Assembly (NCBI RefSeq): GCF_004210375.1
Contig: NC_134830.1
Coordinates: 5,146,001 to 5,210,000 of the forward strand
Origin: Tachypleus tridentatus
Taxonomy: Eukaryota > Arthropoda > Merostomata > Xiphosura > Limulidae
Length of the DNA: 64,000 nt
Reading direction: 5' to 3'
The position numbers and the translations under genes are program-made. Under the pieces are notes generated by a model that ran no database searches, had not been told where the DNA came from, and saw nothing but the letters and a program-made list of their open reading frames with translations. Positions 14,401 through 27,240 of the stretch are shown one piece after another. Every line of letters begins with the position of its first letter. Position 1 is the stretch's first letter.

Positions 14401-17400
14401 TATTCTCCAGTTAATAAGGAGATCTAATTTGAAAGTATGTGGTCCTGAAAGTATGAAGTATCCAACTGTTTCTTTGCTTGGATTCTAAACACTTATTGAT
14501 ACTAATAACTTGTAACAAAACAAATTAATCTCTAATGCTTCACCCTGGCTGACTGTCATTACAATACCCATGATGCACAGGCAGTATCTCTACGTCATGA
14601 TGACACTTCAGTTCTATGTACACTTACATACAGATGTTACAGCTGCCTGTCATTATAACATACATTAAAAGACTACAAGACCTCTAAGTACACCTAGATT
14701 ATCAGAAAATATAGCACAAGGCAGATCTTACCTCAGACATTTCAATGATGAAACTTTGATAATTCCCCATTAAGATTAATGTGAGATTTTCTCGCTTAAA
14801 TTACAGTGTAGCAAAATAAAAATTCTAAGGCAACAATCACCACAACCCAATACCTCAACGTATAAAGAGCAGTAGCTAGCTACATTTGAAACAAGTTGAA
14901 CTAGTTATACAAACATGTAGAAACTTTTGGAAGGCCATAATTATACCGATACAATAACTTACAATATTTACTACTACGGCCGCAACTCATCAGGTTTGAA
15001 AGTTTCCTGCAAATGATAGGCCTCATTTCTGTCCTAGAATGTCAATTGTGCAGTGCCACAAAATGGTGGTAATGACAATTTGACTGCAAACAACAAATTT
15101 GCCAATAATTGTTTAACAAAGGAAAATGTAAGGGGACTATTATAAATTTTCTGCTTACTTAATTGAGTCTTTGTCTCCTATATTCATTATTGTCAATGGA
15201 AGAAGTATGAGTTAGTGGGATATAAACAAGTTCTGACAGTATAATGAACAGTTGAATAGTTTAACTTATAGGATACTCAAGGACATTTCTATATAATGAT
15301 CAATGACTTACTGACCAATATCACTGACCTGTTATTAGAATTTAATCTGAGTATCTATCAATGTGATTATCCTCACTCTGAATTTATCAATGTGACTATC
15401 CTCACTCGGAATCTATCAATGTGACTATCCTCACTCTGAATCTATCAATGTGACTATCCTCACTGTGAATCTAGCAATGTGATTATCCTCACTCTGAATC
15501 TATCAATGTGATTATCCTCACTATGCAACTCTTTTGTTTGTTTATCATTTTTTCTTCATGTTTTATCTTACAAATAATAGTTTGTCTACAGCTCTTTTTA
15601 CATAACTTTGACTTAAACTTTGTATAATTGTTTAAGAACTGGGTAGCAATCACGAAGGGTTAAAATGCTTTGAATTTCAAAACCTTTTATATATTCAAAC
15701 ACTACATAAGTTCAAATGTTGGCCAATATACAAAAAACGTCAGTTGAGCGTAATTAAACACATGTAATCACAATTCCTTAGCGAACAACAAAACATAAAC
15801 TAAGTGTTTTAGTATAAACTGTGACACTCAGTAGAATGTAAACTAACAATTTGGAAACATGTGAAAGTTATAGACTTGCCTTGTTAACCTTAAAATAATG
15901 GAAAGCTAATAATTTTAATAAATTGAATACAATGTATTATAAATATGTAATTTATGAAATTTCTATTTGTGACTCATTTACTGAGGATTATGCAAAAGCT
16001 CAGACTAATGTGATTTAATTTGAGAACACAGTTTCTTGTATGGATAAACTATGCAACAATGTTTGATTCACTAATAAGAGAGTTTAAAAAACAGTGAACA
16101 CCAAAGGCCTAACAGTGTTAAAACAGAAAACACAATGTTCATGGCACACATGAATTACACTCAATATACACAGACAACAATGTTCACTTTAATCATCGAT
16201 CTGTTAACTGTCAACACGTATTCTACAATGGAGTAAAAAAAAAAAGTGATTGCATTTATTTGTAATCACAATTTTGTAAACATTGCTAAATATCTGTTAG
16301 TATAATGTACAGTCACTCATATCTAGTAACCTTTAACAACCTACAAAACTAACTAAGGTCATTCTATGTCAAATCATCCAGATTTTGGAAAATTTTCCAG
16401 GTGACCCCTTCAGAATGCCTTGAAAAAATTCACATGTGCTCATCTACCCATATAATGACAAATATTAGATCAATATCTCTAATAGTTTCTGATTTACAGC
16501 TCTGTAATATTTTAATTAATTTTTGTTATTTTTGACAAATTCATTTTTGGGCAACTTTGGCTGCTTAAAGCTACAAGAGTAATGGTGGTAGAAGGCTGAA
16601 ATTTGCTACACTGACTGAATTAATCTTACAGAATTCAAACATGGTCTCAAACCAAGTTTATCTCTCTTAGGATTTGTATAGTGAGGCAGTAAAATCACCT
16701 GAAAACCCAAAATCGTAAAAAACATTGGTTTATTTAATAAGCCATAGCTCTAAGACTTAATATGATACAAAGCTGAATGTTGTTTTCTAATTTCCTATAA
16801 CATATCAGTTGATAAATCAGCAATTGTTGTAATTAAAAGTCTGTTAGATCTCCTGTAAAAAAATGTAACTGCATTCAACTTATGATTTAGCTAAAAATAG
16901 CCCTACTTCAGGCCACAGTTTGACCATGTCACCAGTTATTCAGCCTTTTCAGATTTTTACCATATATTTTTATATCTCTGAACATGATCTACAAACGAAA
17001 TCAGGATGGTGTTCAACCTACTTTTTGAGTTATAATTTTTAAAAGTATCCTCCAACCATACATTGTTTACTTGAAAAAAAACTTTAGTTCAGGTGTGTTA
17101 CTGTGTACAAATATATCCTTACAATTTTGAAAAATACCTGTCAGAATGTTAAGAATCCCACCGAAATATTCTAATCAGCCTTTCACGATGTTAAATAATG
17201 AAGTTGTAAGATACAAGAAAGAATTAATTCATTTCTGAACAAGTTTATTGGCATAACTAGTTACATCACATGGCAATGCACATATATTGTGTATGCACTA
17301 CAGTTATGCAGATATGGCTGAGTCAACTGACTGACTGACACTTGGCTTCTGTGATTACTTTTATAACCTTTCATAAGATGATTAAATAACAGTGAAGTTA

Positions 17401-17442
17401 AGATATCTGAAATGGGTTTTCTCTTGAAACAAAGATTAATAG
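14401..17442. other. PAK first intron, non-array part
   Basis: Apart from the 29-bp array at 15345-15525, no gene is seen. 16350-17200 is less AT-biased and lacks ORFs. It reads like the non-coding part of a decayed interspersed repeat, possibly linked to the LINE end at 17443, but I could not name it. Confidence 0.4.
15345..15525. repeat. Minisatellite, 29-bp unit, 6 copies
   Basis: Unit TCTATCAATGTGACTATCCT plus CACTCTGAA. PAK intron. Confidence 0.9.
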
Positions 17443-17690
17443 AATCTGACTGAGGTGTTTAAAATGGTAAAGGGAATTCACAGTGTTGGTTTATCATCTT
17501 TCATCGTACTTAATGGTAAGAACAGTAGGACTAGGGGCCTTTGGCAAGGTAGGAGTTATCTTCAGCTGAGTCAGTTTTATTCTTCTAACAGAGTGGTTCG
17601 CCTTTGGAATGGGTTGCCTTCAGATGTTGTGGAGGTAGTAACTTCAAGTGAGTTTAAAAGAAAGCTTGATAACTATATAAATGATTAGAA
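17443..17690 (+). mobile_element. LINE (CR1/Jockey-type) reverse transcriptase C-terminus, 3' fragment
   Basis: The frame NLTEVFKMVKGIHSV, then RTRGLWQGR, FYSSNRVVRLWNGLPSDVVE and SSEFKRKLDNY ends at TAG (17686-17688). The series RTRG...FxxNRVVxLWNxLPxxVV...FKxxLD is the typical C-terminal tail of non-LTR retrotransposon ORF2 in arthropods. The following 130 bp, with a CCATTGTTGTCCCTAAA-type end, look like its 3'UTR. The catalytic RT region is missing, so this is a dead 5'-truncated copy in the first PAK intron. Confidence 0.75.
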
Positions 17691-17878
17691 CTGGCTTTAA
17701 TAATTTGTTTATTTCCTTAATCATATTACTTCAGTTTGGAAAATGAAGCAACTCAGACAGACCAACAAGTCCATTGTTGTCCCTAAATATTTTTCTATGT
17801 ATGTTAATAATTATTATTCACTTTGAGGTTTGGGTAATTTAAATTATTTATCAAGTAACCTGTATTAAAATAACTCAC

Positions 17879-18105
17879 ATCAGACTTCAGGTTCATCATT
17901 TCTGTGGAAGTGATATTGGAAGAGTCTGCTATAGGTTTTGGCCTGCCTCTCTGAGAACATATTAAGCCAGTCCACTGAAGAGGTAGTCCAACAAACTTCC
18001 CTTCACCCTGGTCAAACCCTGCATGTACTCTGTGCTGAAAATTTGTTGGATTTGAAATTACAGGTTTCTTTTTCCTTCCAAACATTTTTCTCTAAAACCT
18101 GTCGG
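17879..18105 (-). CDS. PAK4: PAK4-like exon with start codon and CRIB domain
   Basis: Acceptor TTTTCAG precedes 18105; 20 nt of 5'UTR come before ATG at 18085. The exon encodes 69 residues and ends at donor GTGAGT after 17879, in phase 0. It starts MFGRKKK, followed by the CRIB/p21-binding motif ISNPTNFQHRVHAGFD and then FVGLPLQW, the hallmark Cdc42/Rac-GTP binding segment. RPKPIADSSNIT follows, matching the conserved RPKP segment after the CRIB in group II PAKs. The start is chosen because group II PAKs begin with MFGK(R/K)KK immediately before the CRIB. A non-coding first exon must lie further right; I could not place it or the promoter. Confidence 0.93.
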
Positions 18106-21031
18106 CTGAAAACAAAATCCATGTTATAATTAATAATACAAAGTGAAGTCATTACTATGAATTAAAACTGATCAATGTATGAAGCTTTAGTAATTTATAT
18201 AGAGTAACTCATAATGTTACAAATAGCAATAAATACTGTGTTTAGCTTCCAAAATTAATTGTATATATTTAACAAATGTTCACCGACTTGCTTTACTAAC
18301 TTACCAAATAAATTAAACTTGACACTAAATTACAGAAATAAAATTGAAAGAAAAGGAAGATAATTACAAACAGAAAGATCAACATTCTAGAAAGGATTTA
18401 CTTTGTATCAATACCAAATTTTTTCATTTTAATCTCAAAACACAAAATTCATGTCAAGTTAATCACACTGAGAATGAAAACAGACTTCAATAACCATCTT
18501 TCTCACAACCAACAAATATGAACCATCCTACATCAACCTTCAAAATCCCTAATACCATCCTACCATTTTGTTCATACTGCATATTTTTAAGAAACTCTTT
18601 GCTGGTAATGATAGTATTTTCCTTATCCAAAAATGTATTTCAGATATATATCTCTCAGCACCACTAACAGAACTAACTTGTGAAAACTAGTCCTTATAGC
18701 AAACTTGGTAAATGAATGTAGAATTTCAAGCATAAACTACCAAGATCCCAAGTTACCGAGAAATCTGAGCACTATGACTTTGCTTTTTCTTGCACCTTAC
18801 CATTACTGATATGGGAATAATTAGCAAAGTATAAAGATGATTTCAAACTTTTGGTTATTTCTAATAGTAATAACATACTACAGAATTACTTGATTCGGTT
18901 GACAAGCTGGAGACATAATTAGTAGATTATTTTTAAATCAAGTGAAAGGAAATGCATTTCAGTTATCACAAGTTGGATCACAAGTTTAATATAGATGGAA
19001 ATTACTCTAAGCATGACTGAAGATAAGATATAATTGTTAACAGAGCTAAATAGTTAACTTGTTTATTTGATTGATTACATAAATTAATGTCACACAAAAC
19101 TGATTAATCAAAATTACAAATGAATCAAATAAAATATAATCAATGTTTCTGATTTTCATTATTTTACAATATTCATCTTAAATTAATACATTTTTCCTTT
19201 TTTAACTTCAGTAGATTCCTCCATAATTTACCTTTTTAAGTCTTAGATGGATTTTTCATATCTAATTTTACTAATTTAGTTCTACACTTAAGTAAGGTAT
19301 ATTTTTAATGTAATTTCATCAACAATATTGAATACAGTATATAAAATATCAAATGCCATTAGCTTTGATTCTGGTTTATTGTTTATTACTATTATCACAA
19401 AAATTGTTTTGCATTGTATTAACTGGCCCAAAGTTAGGGAGATATTACTGGAAAAAAAGGCCAAACTTATTTTAACAGGGAGGGCACCCAAATGTTAGAA
19501 TAATGAATTTTAAGCTTTATACTTATAGGTTAAAACATATATATTTAATTAGCTATACCAACCTCCAGGTTGATTTCTAGTTGTGCTTGAACTACACAGC
19601 TACAACTGATGGTTAACATTAATAACTCATGTTATTCAAAACTATTTAAACTAGTCTTTCAACACACACTGTTTTGTTTGGAACTGACTATACAAGTAAG
19701 GTCATTGGAAATGTCATGAAATTGATATGAAGTGTATTTTTAAGCCACTATACAAGTTTCTTTTATTTCTGGTATAAAATGTGAATCTCTATCTTCAAAC
19801 CTTCTAAAGTGGTATATGAATATAAATATCCTAGTAACTTGTGTTCTTTATTTTTAGCTTATAATTATGAACTGTATATAAATTAATGTATTGATCAGAA
19901 GCCTTACACTCGCATTTAAACCTGGACTGAATGAACAAAATAATAGTGTAGTTCATTTATTATCAAATCTGCAAGTTTTAGCAATGTCACAACTGAAATT
20001 ATAGTTTAATAAAATATTATTATACTAACATTATGGCAATGCCACTTTTTAGTTTTACAGTTTACACAACAAATGTATGTTTAAAATTTTAAGTGCTGAC
20101 AGAAATTAGATGCAAAATTTTACTATAGTAAAACTTATACTAAAGTATAAGCAACATTGTTACCGCACTTACAACTTTTTATGCAGTTTATGGAAATTAT
20201 TTCATTTGAAATTTCACTAAAGCATAATTTGTATAGAGAATTAGAACTTAAAAGTTCTATGGCTACAGTCTAAATAGGCCTAATACATTATCGAATAGCA
20301 TTAATCGTCAAGTGTAAAACTGTAATTCGAATGTAACATTAACAGTGCAAATTGTAACAATTTAGTGCCGTGTTGTTAAGTTTTATGAACAAAAAGAAGT
20401 GGATTAAAGTACATAAGAATGTATATATATATATATATGCAATACCTTTCTCTGAAACCCTTCCCTGAGCAAATGCCAATGTTTACACACACAAATTACC
20501 ATTAACACTATCTTGTAATTATACTTGTACATATCTACGTAATACATTATCTCAAGTTCAAAGATGCCATCATTGTAACGCTATCTAGTGTTGACAACTG
20601 GAATTTTAAATTATGACTATGATGATAAATGTAAACTTCATAATTTACAAGTTATATGTCAGTAAATTGTTGTTTTTTAAATATTTATGTTCAAATCGGA
20701 AATCTTCTACATAATATTATTTTAGAACTTATAGATTGACTCTCGCTTGATTTCTCGAAAAAGAAAACGTCGTAAAAGCCAAAATGCATTTATCCAAATA
20801 GAATAGTTCAATAACTGTCTGCCCATTATGATTTTAGTGACGGAGGACGCAAAGAGGTCATAAGGCTGTTTCGAAATTTCGTTATTTTCTGTTATATAAT
20901 CAACGTTTTCAATAAATAAAAGCTTCTTTCATCAACGGAGACTTTAAATTAATAAATCTATATAAATATGATAGTAGTGTCTGTTGTATGTTCATGTAAT
21001 TATTTAGCAGGATATGAATGGATCTTCACCA
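18106..21031. other. Upstream of PAK coding start: intron or intergenic, nothing recognised
   Basis: AT-rich, with a short (TA) run near 20425. The PAK promoter and a 5'UTR exon are expected somewhere here; a CpG-containing patch at 20760-20890 is a weak candidate. No ORF, SINE or array was found in this stretch. Confidence 0.4.
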
Positions 21032-21043
21032 AAACTGTTATGG

Positions 21044-21302
21044 TTTGGTTTGAATTTGGCGCAAAGCTACACGAGGGATATCTGCGCTAGCCGTTCCTAA
21101 TTTAGAAGTGTAAGACTAGAGGGAAGGCAGCTAGTCATCACAACCCACTGCCAACTCTTGGGCTACTCTTTTACCAAAGAATAGTGGAATTCTATAACGC
21201 CACCACGACTGAATGGGTGAGCATGTTTGATGTGACGGTGATTCGAACCCGCGACCCTCAGATTACGAGTCTGGTGCCTTAACCACCTGGCTATGCCGGA
21301 CC
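21044..21302 (-). mobile_element. SINE family 1, full length, with 12-bp target-site duplication
   Basis: The body (CGCAAAGCTACACGAGGG, AAGGCAGCTAGTCATCA) leads into a tRNA-like head read on the minus strand, with A-box-like TGGTTAAGGC and B-box GGGTTCGAATC. Direct repeats AAACTGTTATGG at 21032-21043 and 21303-21314 are the target-site duplication, which dates it as a genuine retroposition. The host sequence is itself a degenerate repeat (20990-21540). Confidence 0.88.
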
Positions 21303-21744
21303 AAACTGTTATGGAGGTTATTTTCAATTTTGTATTTTGCACTTTTTACCATTACCTCATCTCCTGTGGATGGATTTTCACCAAATTTAGTGTGGAGGTT
21401 CATTGGATCCATGAGGAGATACATACAAATGTTTAGTTTTTCATTTGCGTTTAGCGGTTTTTGCCACTACTTTGCCTACCGTTGATGGATCCTCATCAAA
21501 TTTGGCATGAAGGCTTGTTGGGTCTAGGCAAGTGTATAACGTTTATATTTACTGTTTCAAATTTACTGTTAAACAGAAAGGAAATCTTAGAGCAAAATGG
21601 TCGCTAAATTTGAGTGGTTGATCAAAGGAAAGGCAGAAGTTAGCAGTACTTGTCTGTTTGCCATTAAAACAACGGGAAATTTATATATTGTCCTCCACGG
21701 GCATAAAAACACAGTATATAGATTTTTAAGCCCTAAAAGTAGTA

Positions 21745-22495
21745 TTTCTATTATTGAATATTTGAACACATTACTAGTATCTGTATTATTGAAGATTTGA
21801 ATACATTACTGATTTATCTATTATTGAACATTTGAATACCTTACTACTATCTGTATTATAGCAGATTCTAATACCTTACTAGTGTCAGTATCATAGAACA
21901 TTTGAATACCTTACTACTATCTGTATTATAGCAGATTCTAATACCTTACTAGTGTCAGTATCATAGAACATTTGAATACGTTACTGGTATCTGTATTATT
22001 AAAGATTTGAATACATTACTGGTATCTGTATTATTGAAGAGTTTAATATATTATTAGTATCTGTATTATAGATCTGAATACCTTAATAATATTTGTGTTC
22101 TACAAGAACTGAATACGTTACCTATGTCTATATCATAGATGTATTATGTTTGTATTATAAGAGATTTTAATACATTACTGGTATCTGTATTATTAAAGAT
22201 TTTAATACATTACTGGTATCTGTATTATTAAAGATTTTAATACATTACTGGTATCTGTGTTATTAAAGATTTTAATACATTACTGGTATCTGTATTATTA
22301 AAGATTTGAATACAATACTGGTATCTGTATTATTAAAGATTTGAATACATTACTGGTATCTGTATTATTGAAGAGTTTAATATATTATTAGTATCTGTAT
22401 TATAGATCTGAATACCTTAATAATATTTGTTATACAAGAACTGAATACGTTACCTCTGTCTGTATCATAGATGTATTATGTTTGTATTATAAGAG
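21745..22495. repeat. Compound minisatellite, 32-36-bp units, about 22 copies
   Basis: Units around TTACTGGTATCTGTATTATT plus AAAGATTTGAATACA, with a longer block (TTAATATATTATTAGTATCT...) occurring twice at 22035-22150 and 22375-22490, i.e. a higher-order duplication. Intergenic between PAK and TOGARAM. Confidence 0.88.
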
Positions 22496-22499
22496 ACAG

Positions 22500-23400
22500 T
22501 GTGTCATATAAGAACATTTATGTACACTACAAAGTTTATTTCTATAAACAATAACTTTATTGAGAGATCTCATATATTTTTTTTTCTTCTAAATACAGCA
22601 TTGTATTGATGTCTCATCGTTTATTCACAAAACAACAACTGCAGTATCTCATATCGCAGACTGCTATCACAGTAATAGCAGATTGGGTTTTATTTCTACG
22701 TTTTCTGTACTTAAACATGACCTCGACAGTATTGAGAAAAGCAACATCTTCTGAGAGAAGTTGTAAATCTTGCAAAATATATCCGTACTGACGGATTTAT
22801 GTCTATCTCTTGACATTTTCCCTAAGAGATATAATTTTTTTCCACCATAAGAGGGCGCAACTCAATATTATTATTCGAGATTTGGTTATTATTTGAAAAA
22901 CAACAACAACTTACAGATAAAGTTTAGGTACAGATTATAATGTGGGATACTAAACTGTAAACTAGTAAGAGACAGTTGCTCGGAGCAAGAGTTCACAAAG
23001 CTGGGCATACACTGTCAATTACATTTAATTGTAGTTAGCAAGCCTTACGAGTGAAATAACATCATAATAAAAGCAATTAACTTCCAATTATAAACAAATG
23101 TGAGTTTTCATGTTCAAGGCGTTCCACATTTACTGTTCACACACACATATACACTTTTAAACTTAATATAATTTTGATAAATATTTACAAGTTTCTTTTC
23201 ACGTCTGAGGGCTTATAACACTAAACTAGGGTTTCGATATGCGAGATAGGCAGAGCACAGGTATGTATAACAACAACCAACAGCTTGTTGGTTCCAGCTT
23301 GGTTAGTCAAGCAATAATATGGTGTTAGAGGTAAGCATTTTGTTTTACTTATTTGCTACACAAATAATTATTTTTCTCCGCTAGAATATTAATAAGTAGC
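22500..23400. other. Intergenic, no gene recognised
   Basis: AT-rich; two donor-like sites (GTATGT near 23263, GTAAGC near 23332) flank a short less AT-rich stretch on the plus strand, but there is no convincing exon. 23635-24194 likewise holds nothing that I can name. Confidence 0.4.
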
Positions 23401-23489
23401 ACGTTCAGTAACACATGAAGCGGGTATCAAAACCCAAGTTTTAGCGTTATAACTTCTCAGCACTAAGCCTCAGAATTAGAATTAATTAA

Positions 23490-23634
23490 TTTTGAATTAA
23501 GCACAAAGCTACACAATGGACTATCTGTGCTCTGTCCACCACGGGTATCGAAACCCGGATTTTAGCGTTGTAAGTCCACAGACATACCGCTGAGCACAGA
23601 TAGCCCATTGTGTAGCTTTGTGCTTAATTCAAAA
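23490..23634. mobile_element. SINE family 3 in a near-perfect palindrome
   Basis: Arms of about 43 bp (23490-23532 and 23592-23634; GAATTAAGCACAAAGCTACA...) are inverted with about two mismatches around a 59-bp loop. The loop holds the tRNA-like head (B-box-like GGGTTTCGATACCCG). A related head fragment precedes it at 23403-23475. Confidence 0.75.
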
Positions 23635-24194
23635 CAACAATAAAGTGAAATGAAAGTTCTCATTTAATAGCACACGGTTCTGCATAAAATTCGAATGCAT
23701 TTTGTTATTTAAGAATTTTCTTTCAAAGGATGACTTTACTAATAACATTCATAAATTATCTAAAAAAATAGAACATGTATAGTTCAACCAAGAATAAATA
23801 TATATCACTGAAAAGTATGTACGGTTATTTCACAATCACAGACTTCTTAAAAAAACAGTATATCACTCATACATGTTTTATTATTGAAAAACAGGAGTAG
23901 ATAACAATAATATTACACTTTTCAAAATATGCTGAGTAACTCTAATGATAAATACTTCATTTACTGAATGGTTAAAAAAACTGAATAAAGTGTAATTTAT
24001 AAAGTGTTTGTCTCAAAAACTTTCTAGCAAGAAAAGATAATTTAAATATAGTTTGTTTGTTTCTTGTTTTTTACAGGTTTATAAAGTAACTTGTTTTTAC
24101 TTCATTTGACGAATCATTTTCAGATTAATATACGAACTTCTAAAGTGTAAATAATTATACGTTTATCAAAAAATATTAAGTATTCCAACATAAA

Positions 24195-24905
24195 ACCTTC
24201 TGTTAGAACGACTTGTTAACTTTTTATGACAGGTTATGTTATGAATGTTAGAACGACTTGTTATCTGTTTTTATGACAGGTTATGTTATGAATGTTAGAA
24301 CGACTTGTTATCTGTTTTAATGACAGGTTATGTTATGAATGTTAGAATGACTTGTTAACTGTTTTTATGACAGGTTATGTGATGAATGTTAGAACGACTT
24401 GTTAACTGTTTTTATGACAGGTTATGCGATGAATGTTAGAATGACTTGTTAACTGTTTTTATGACAGGTTACGTGATGAATGTTAGAATGACTTGTTAAC
24501 TGTTTTTATGACAGGTTATGTGATGAATGTTAGAACGACTTGTTAACTGTTTTTATGACAGGTTATGTTATGAATGTTAGAACGACTTGTTATCTGTTTT
24601 TATGACAGGTTATGTTATGAATGTTAGAACGACTTGTTATCTGTTTTAATGACAGGTTATGTTATGAATGTTAGAATGACAGGTTTGTTAATGTTAGAAC
24701 GACTTGTTAACTGTTTTTATGACAGGTTATGTGATGAATGTTAGAATGACTTGTTAACTGTTTTTATGACAGGTTACGTGATGAATGTTAGAATGACTTG
24801 TTAACTGTTTTTATGACAGGTTATGTGATGAATGTTAGAACGACTTGTTAACTGTTTTTATGACAGGTTATGTGATGAATGTTAGAACGACTTATTAACT
24901 GTTTT
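24195..24905. repeat. Minisatellite, 47-bp unit, 15 copies
   Basis: Unit ATGAATGTTAGAACGACTTG plus TTAACTGTTTTTATGACAGG and TTATGTG. A run of several units is duplicated (compare 24240-24350 with 24580-24690). Intergenic. Confidence 0.95.
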
Positions 24906-25548
24906 CAATATGGGTTATGTTACGAAAATTCACTAAAAATTAACTCATTTTCACGTGTTAATGATTTAGGTTTCTTCACACATTCTTTGTCATATGTGTT
25001 CCAAGTGGTTTCTTTGAAAGGTGTGTTTCACATATTTTCTGTGACATCATAAAATATTCGACACACTTTAAGCTTTCAGTGCGTTATACTGATGTCAGTG
25101 AATCCATTACTGTTGATGATGGGTGGTAGGCTGTTCCTGAGTGGTTACCCTCCTTAAACAGCTGTTGAAAAGTGAGGATTGATGCCTTATTAACTTTGGT
25201 GTAAATACAGTTGAAAACGCTGTACCAGAATATCATAACCTGAACTGTAACACACAAAGTAATATTCAAAGGAATAACCTTAGTTTTCCAATAAAATAAA
25301 TATTACGGATTAAACCGATATTTTTTATTACATCTCCTGTAATTATAATTGAGAGTTAGTTTGTGTTTCCACACAATTTATTTTATGTTTTTTATGGAAA
25401 TTCGCATAAAGCAACATAACGAATAGCCATGTCTCTTTCTTTTGATATGATACACTTTACATTGTAGCTACTATAACAAAATAGTTGAATTTGACTGTCC
25501 TTCTTATAACGCACCTACGGCCACAAAGTATAGAGCGTGATTTTACAG

Positions 25549-25626
25549 CAATGGAAGGCGAGCCATGGACCTTGGATTCACTGTCCTGCACACTACTCGT
25601 TAGGCCGTGTACTTACACATATGATC
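25549..25626 (+). other. Possible orphan exon (plus strand), unassigned
   Basis: A segment with less AT than its surroundings has an acceptor-like GATTTTACAG, ATG at 25551 and a full donor GTAAGTAT after 25626. It would encode MEGEPWTLDSLSCTLLVRPC followed by TYTYD. I recognise no family and found no partner exons. The rest of 24906-26801 is AT-rich intergenic sequence between TOGARAM's 3' end and the PAK 5' side. Confidence 0.2.
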
Positions 25627-26801
25627 GTAAGTATATTTGTAATTCGTTTGAAAAATCAAATAATTTTGTTCAAATCTAATAAGTAAGTGAGAATCTAGGG
25701 GACATAAACAAACAGTTTAGTATAATGCCGTCAGTGGACAAATACTCAGTATTTAGTAAACAAAAACAAAATGGGAGAAAACATTATTTCATAGGTTGAA
25801 TTTTCAATTTCTTGATGATTTATCCATGTTTAAAAAAATATTTAACTATAATATCGTCCATCTTTCAACATGTTCAACAGTTTTATCTCACTCTATTTAA
25901 TTACGTATGTTTCAGTTTTCACTTGTAATAATGTTTAAAGTGTATTTTGACTTCAGTTTTATTCCTTTAAAACATATTATTTTCACAAAACCACTGTATT
26001 TAATAAACAACACGTTATTGCGTAATTAAATTATTAATACTAATTGAATAAAACGTATTATTTCAACAATTATGCTTATTACTACAGTGCAATAGCTTTT
26101 GGACAAAAACGTTATTTATTTAACTTTATTACTCCATTTTTCTGGTCATTAAACTAGCTAAAAGAATGCAGCCAGTACTCGTCATGGTCCCAGAAGATCA
26201 ACATTTAGGCCTAAGTACGTACGCATAACTTCTACATTTTAGGAATGTTAATTGAAGTCTATGGAAGATTCCTTTGACAAAAACATTTCATTTTATTTGA
26301 AAAAACATCGTTTAAAGATGTTTAAACGCATTCAATCATTTCTTATAAATTTATAACGCTAATTGAATAATGGTTTCTCTTGTTATATTTAAGGCAGCGT
26401 TTGGTCGTTGAATAATAAGGCCATTTTAAAAATTTACATAGTAACTGGTTTTCTTATTGCACGTAGCACTAAAACGGTAACTTAAATTTGATAGGATAGA
26501 CAATGTCCGAGAGTCAATTTGAATTAACGGCCTAACAATAGTAACTTAAGCCTTCCTCGTTCGATTGCCCATTTTAAAGGAAGAACAAATTTAACATTAA
26601 AAAAAAAATTTAGTTGATTTTCAAATATTATTCGCAACGTAAGATATTTCTAATAAAAAATAGGAACAAACATGTGAATTTACCAAATATGGTAACAGCT
26701 TTTGGTTGAAAACATCAAATAAAAATTATTATTTCGTCAAAGTTACTTCTTAGGAAGCGTTGTTTTACTTTAACCCTAACATCCAGGTAGTTTGCATCGT
26801 T

Positions 26802-26885
26802 TCAAGTTGGCTTTGTTTTCACTGAGTGACTCCTAAACGATTTCGGTTTTGCTGATATGCCATCCTTAGGCCTTTCGCCAACACC
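26802..26885 (-). CDS. TOGARAM: TOGARAM-like terminal exon with stop
   Basis: Acceptor ATTTTCAG before 26885; 28 codons to TGA at 26804-26802. It encodes GVGERPKDGISAKPKSFRSH and SVKTKPT. The first residues match the family sequence GLGEIPLDTPSAKGRRSH that follows this TOG domain, so the exon is real. Vertebrate TOGARAM1 continues with a further TOG domain; here the frame stops, as if the protein ends like a shorter TOGARAM2-type form, unless an alternative donor inside this exon leads elsewhere. No poly(A) signal was found close by; AATAAA on the minus strand occurs about 0.5 kb downstream near 26290. Confidence 0.8.
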   Translation of the reverse strand, partial: GVGERPKDGISAKPKSFRSHSVKTKPT

Positions 26886-27113
26886 CTGAAAATCACAAAG
26901 TAACTGGTTAGCAGGCGTTTTATCGTAAGTAAAAACACAGGTCATATAGTCAGCATGCAAAATCATTAAAAAAACCAACCTCAATGTATGACGTAAAAAG
27001 CACTTGGATAAAAGGTGGGCCAGTTACAAATGACCAAAAATTAAGAAACAATCAATAAAAATGCTTTATGTTATTATGAGGCTGACCTTTAATAAAATAT
27101 CACAGTTTAATAC

Positions 27114-27240
27114 CTTCTTCCTAATGGAGTCCAGTATATTACTGATGTTGCGAATTGTGCTAGAACTAACATATTTCTGCAACAGCTTCTCAAAGTCCGG
27201 ATGTTTCATTAGTGTACAAAATATTGTTCGTCCATAATAC
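27114..27240 (-). CDS. TOGARAM: TOGARAM-like TOG domain exon (RYYGR motif)
   Basis: Acceptor TTTTCAG before 27240, donor GTATTA after 27114; 127 nt, phase 2 in and phase 0 out. It encodes YYGRTIFCTLMKHPDFEKLL, then QKYVSSSTIRNISNILDSIR and KK. The family counterpart is RYYGRKMLxxLMxHPDFDKMLEKY, the last HEAT helices of this TOG domain, so identity is secure. Confidence 0.93.

Noticed and set aside
19288..19491. 67-codon minus-strand frame upstream of PAK
   Set aside because: Hydrophobic, AT-driven frame without a start context, splice sites or recognisable family.
21240..21302. tRNA-like sequences with B-box GGTTCGAATC at this and similar sites
   Set aside because: They are heads of SINEs with body, tail and target-site duplications; the cloverleaf is damaged, so not called tRNA genes.
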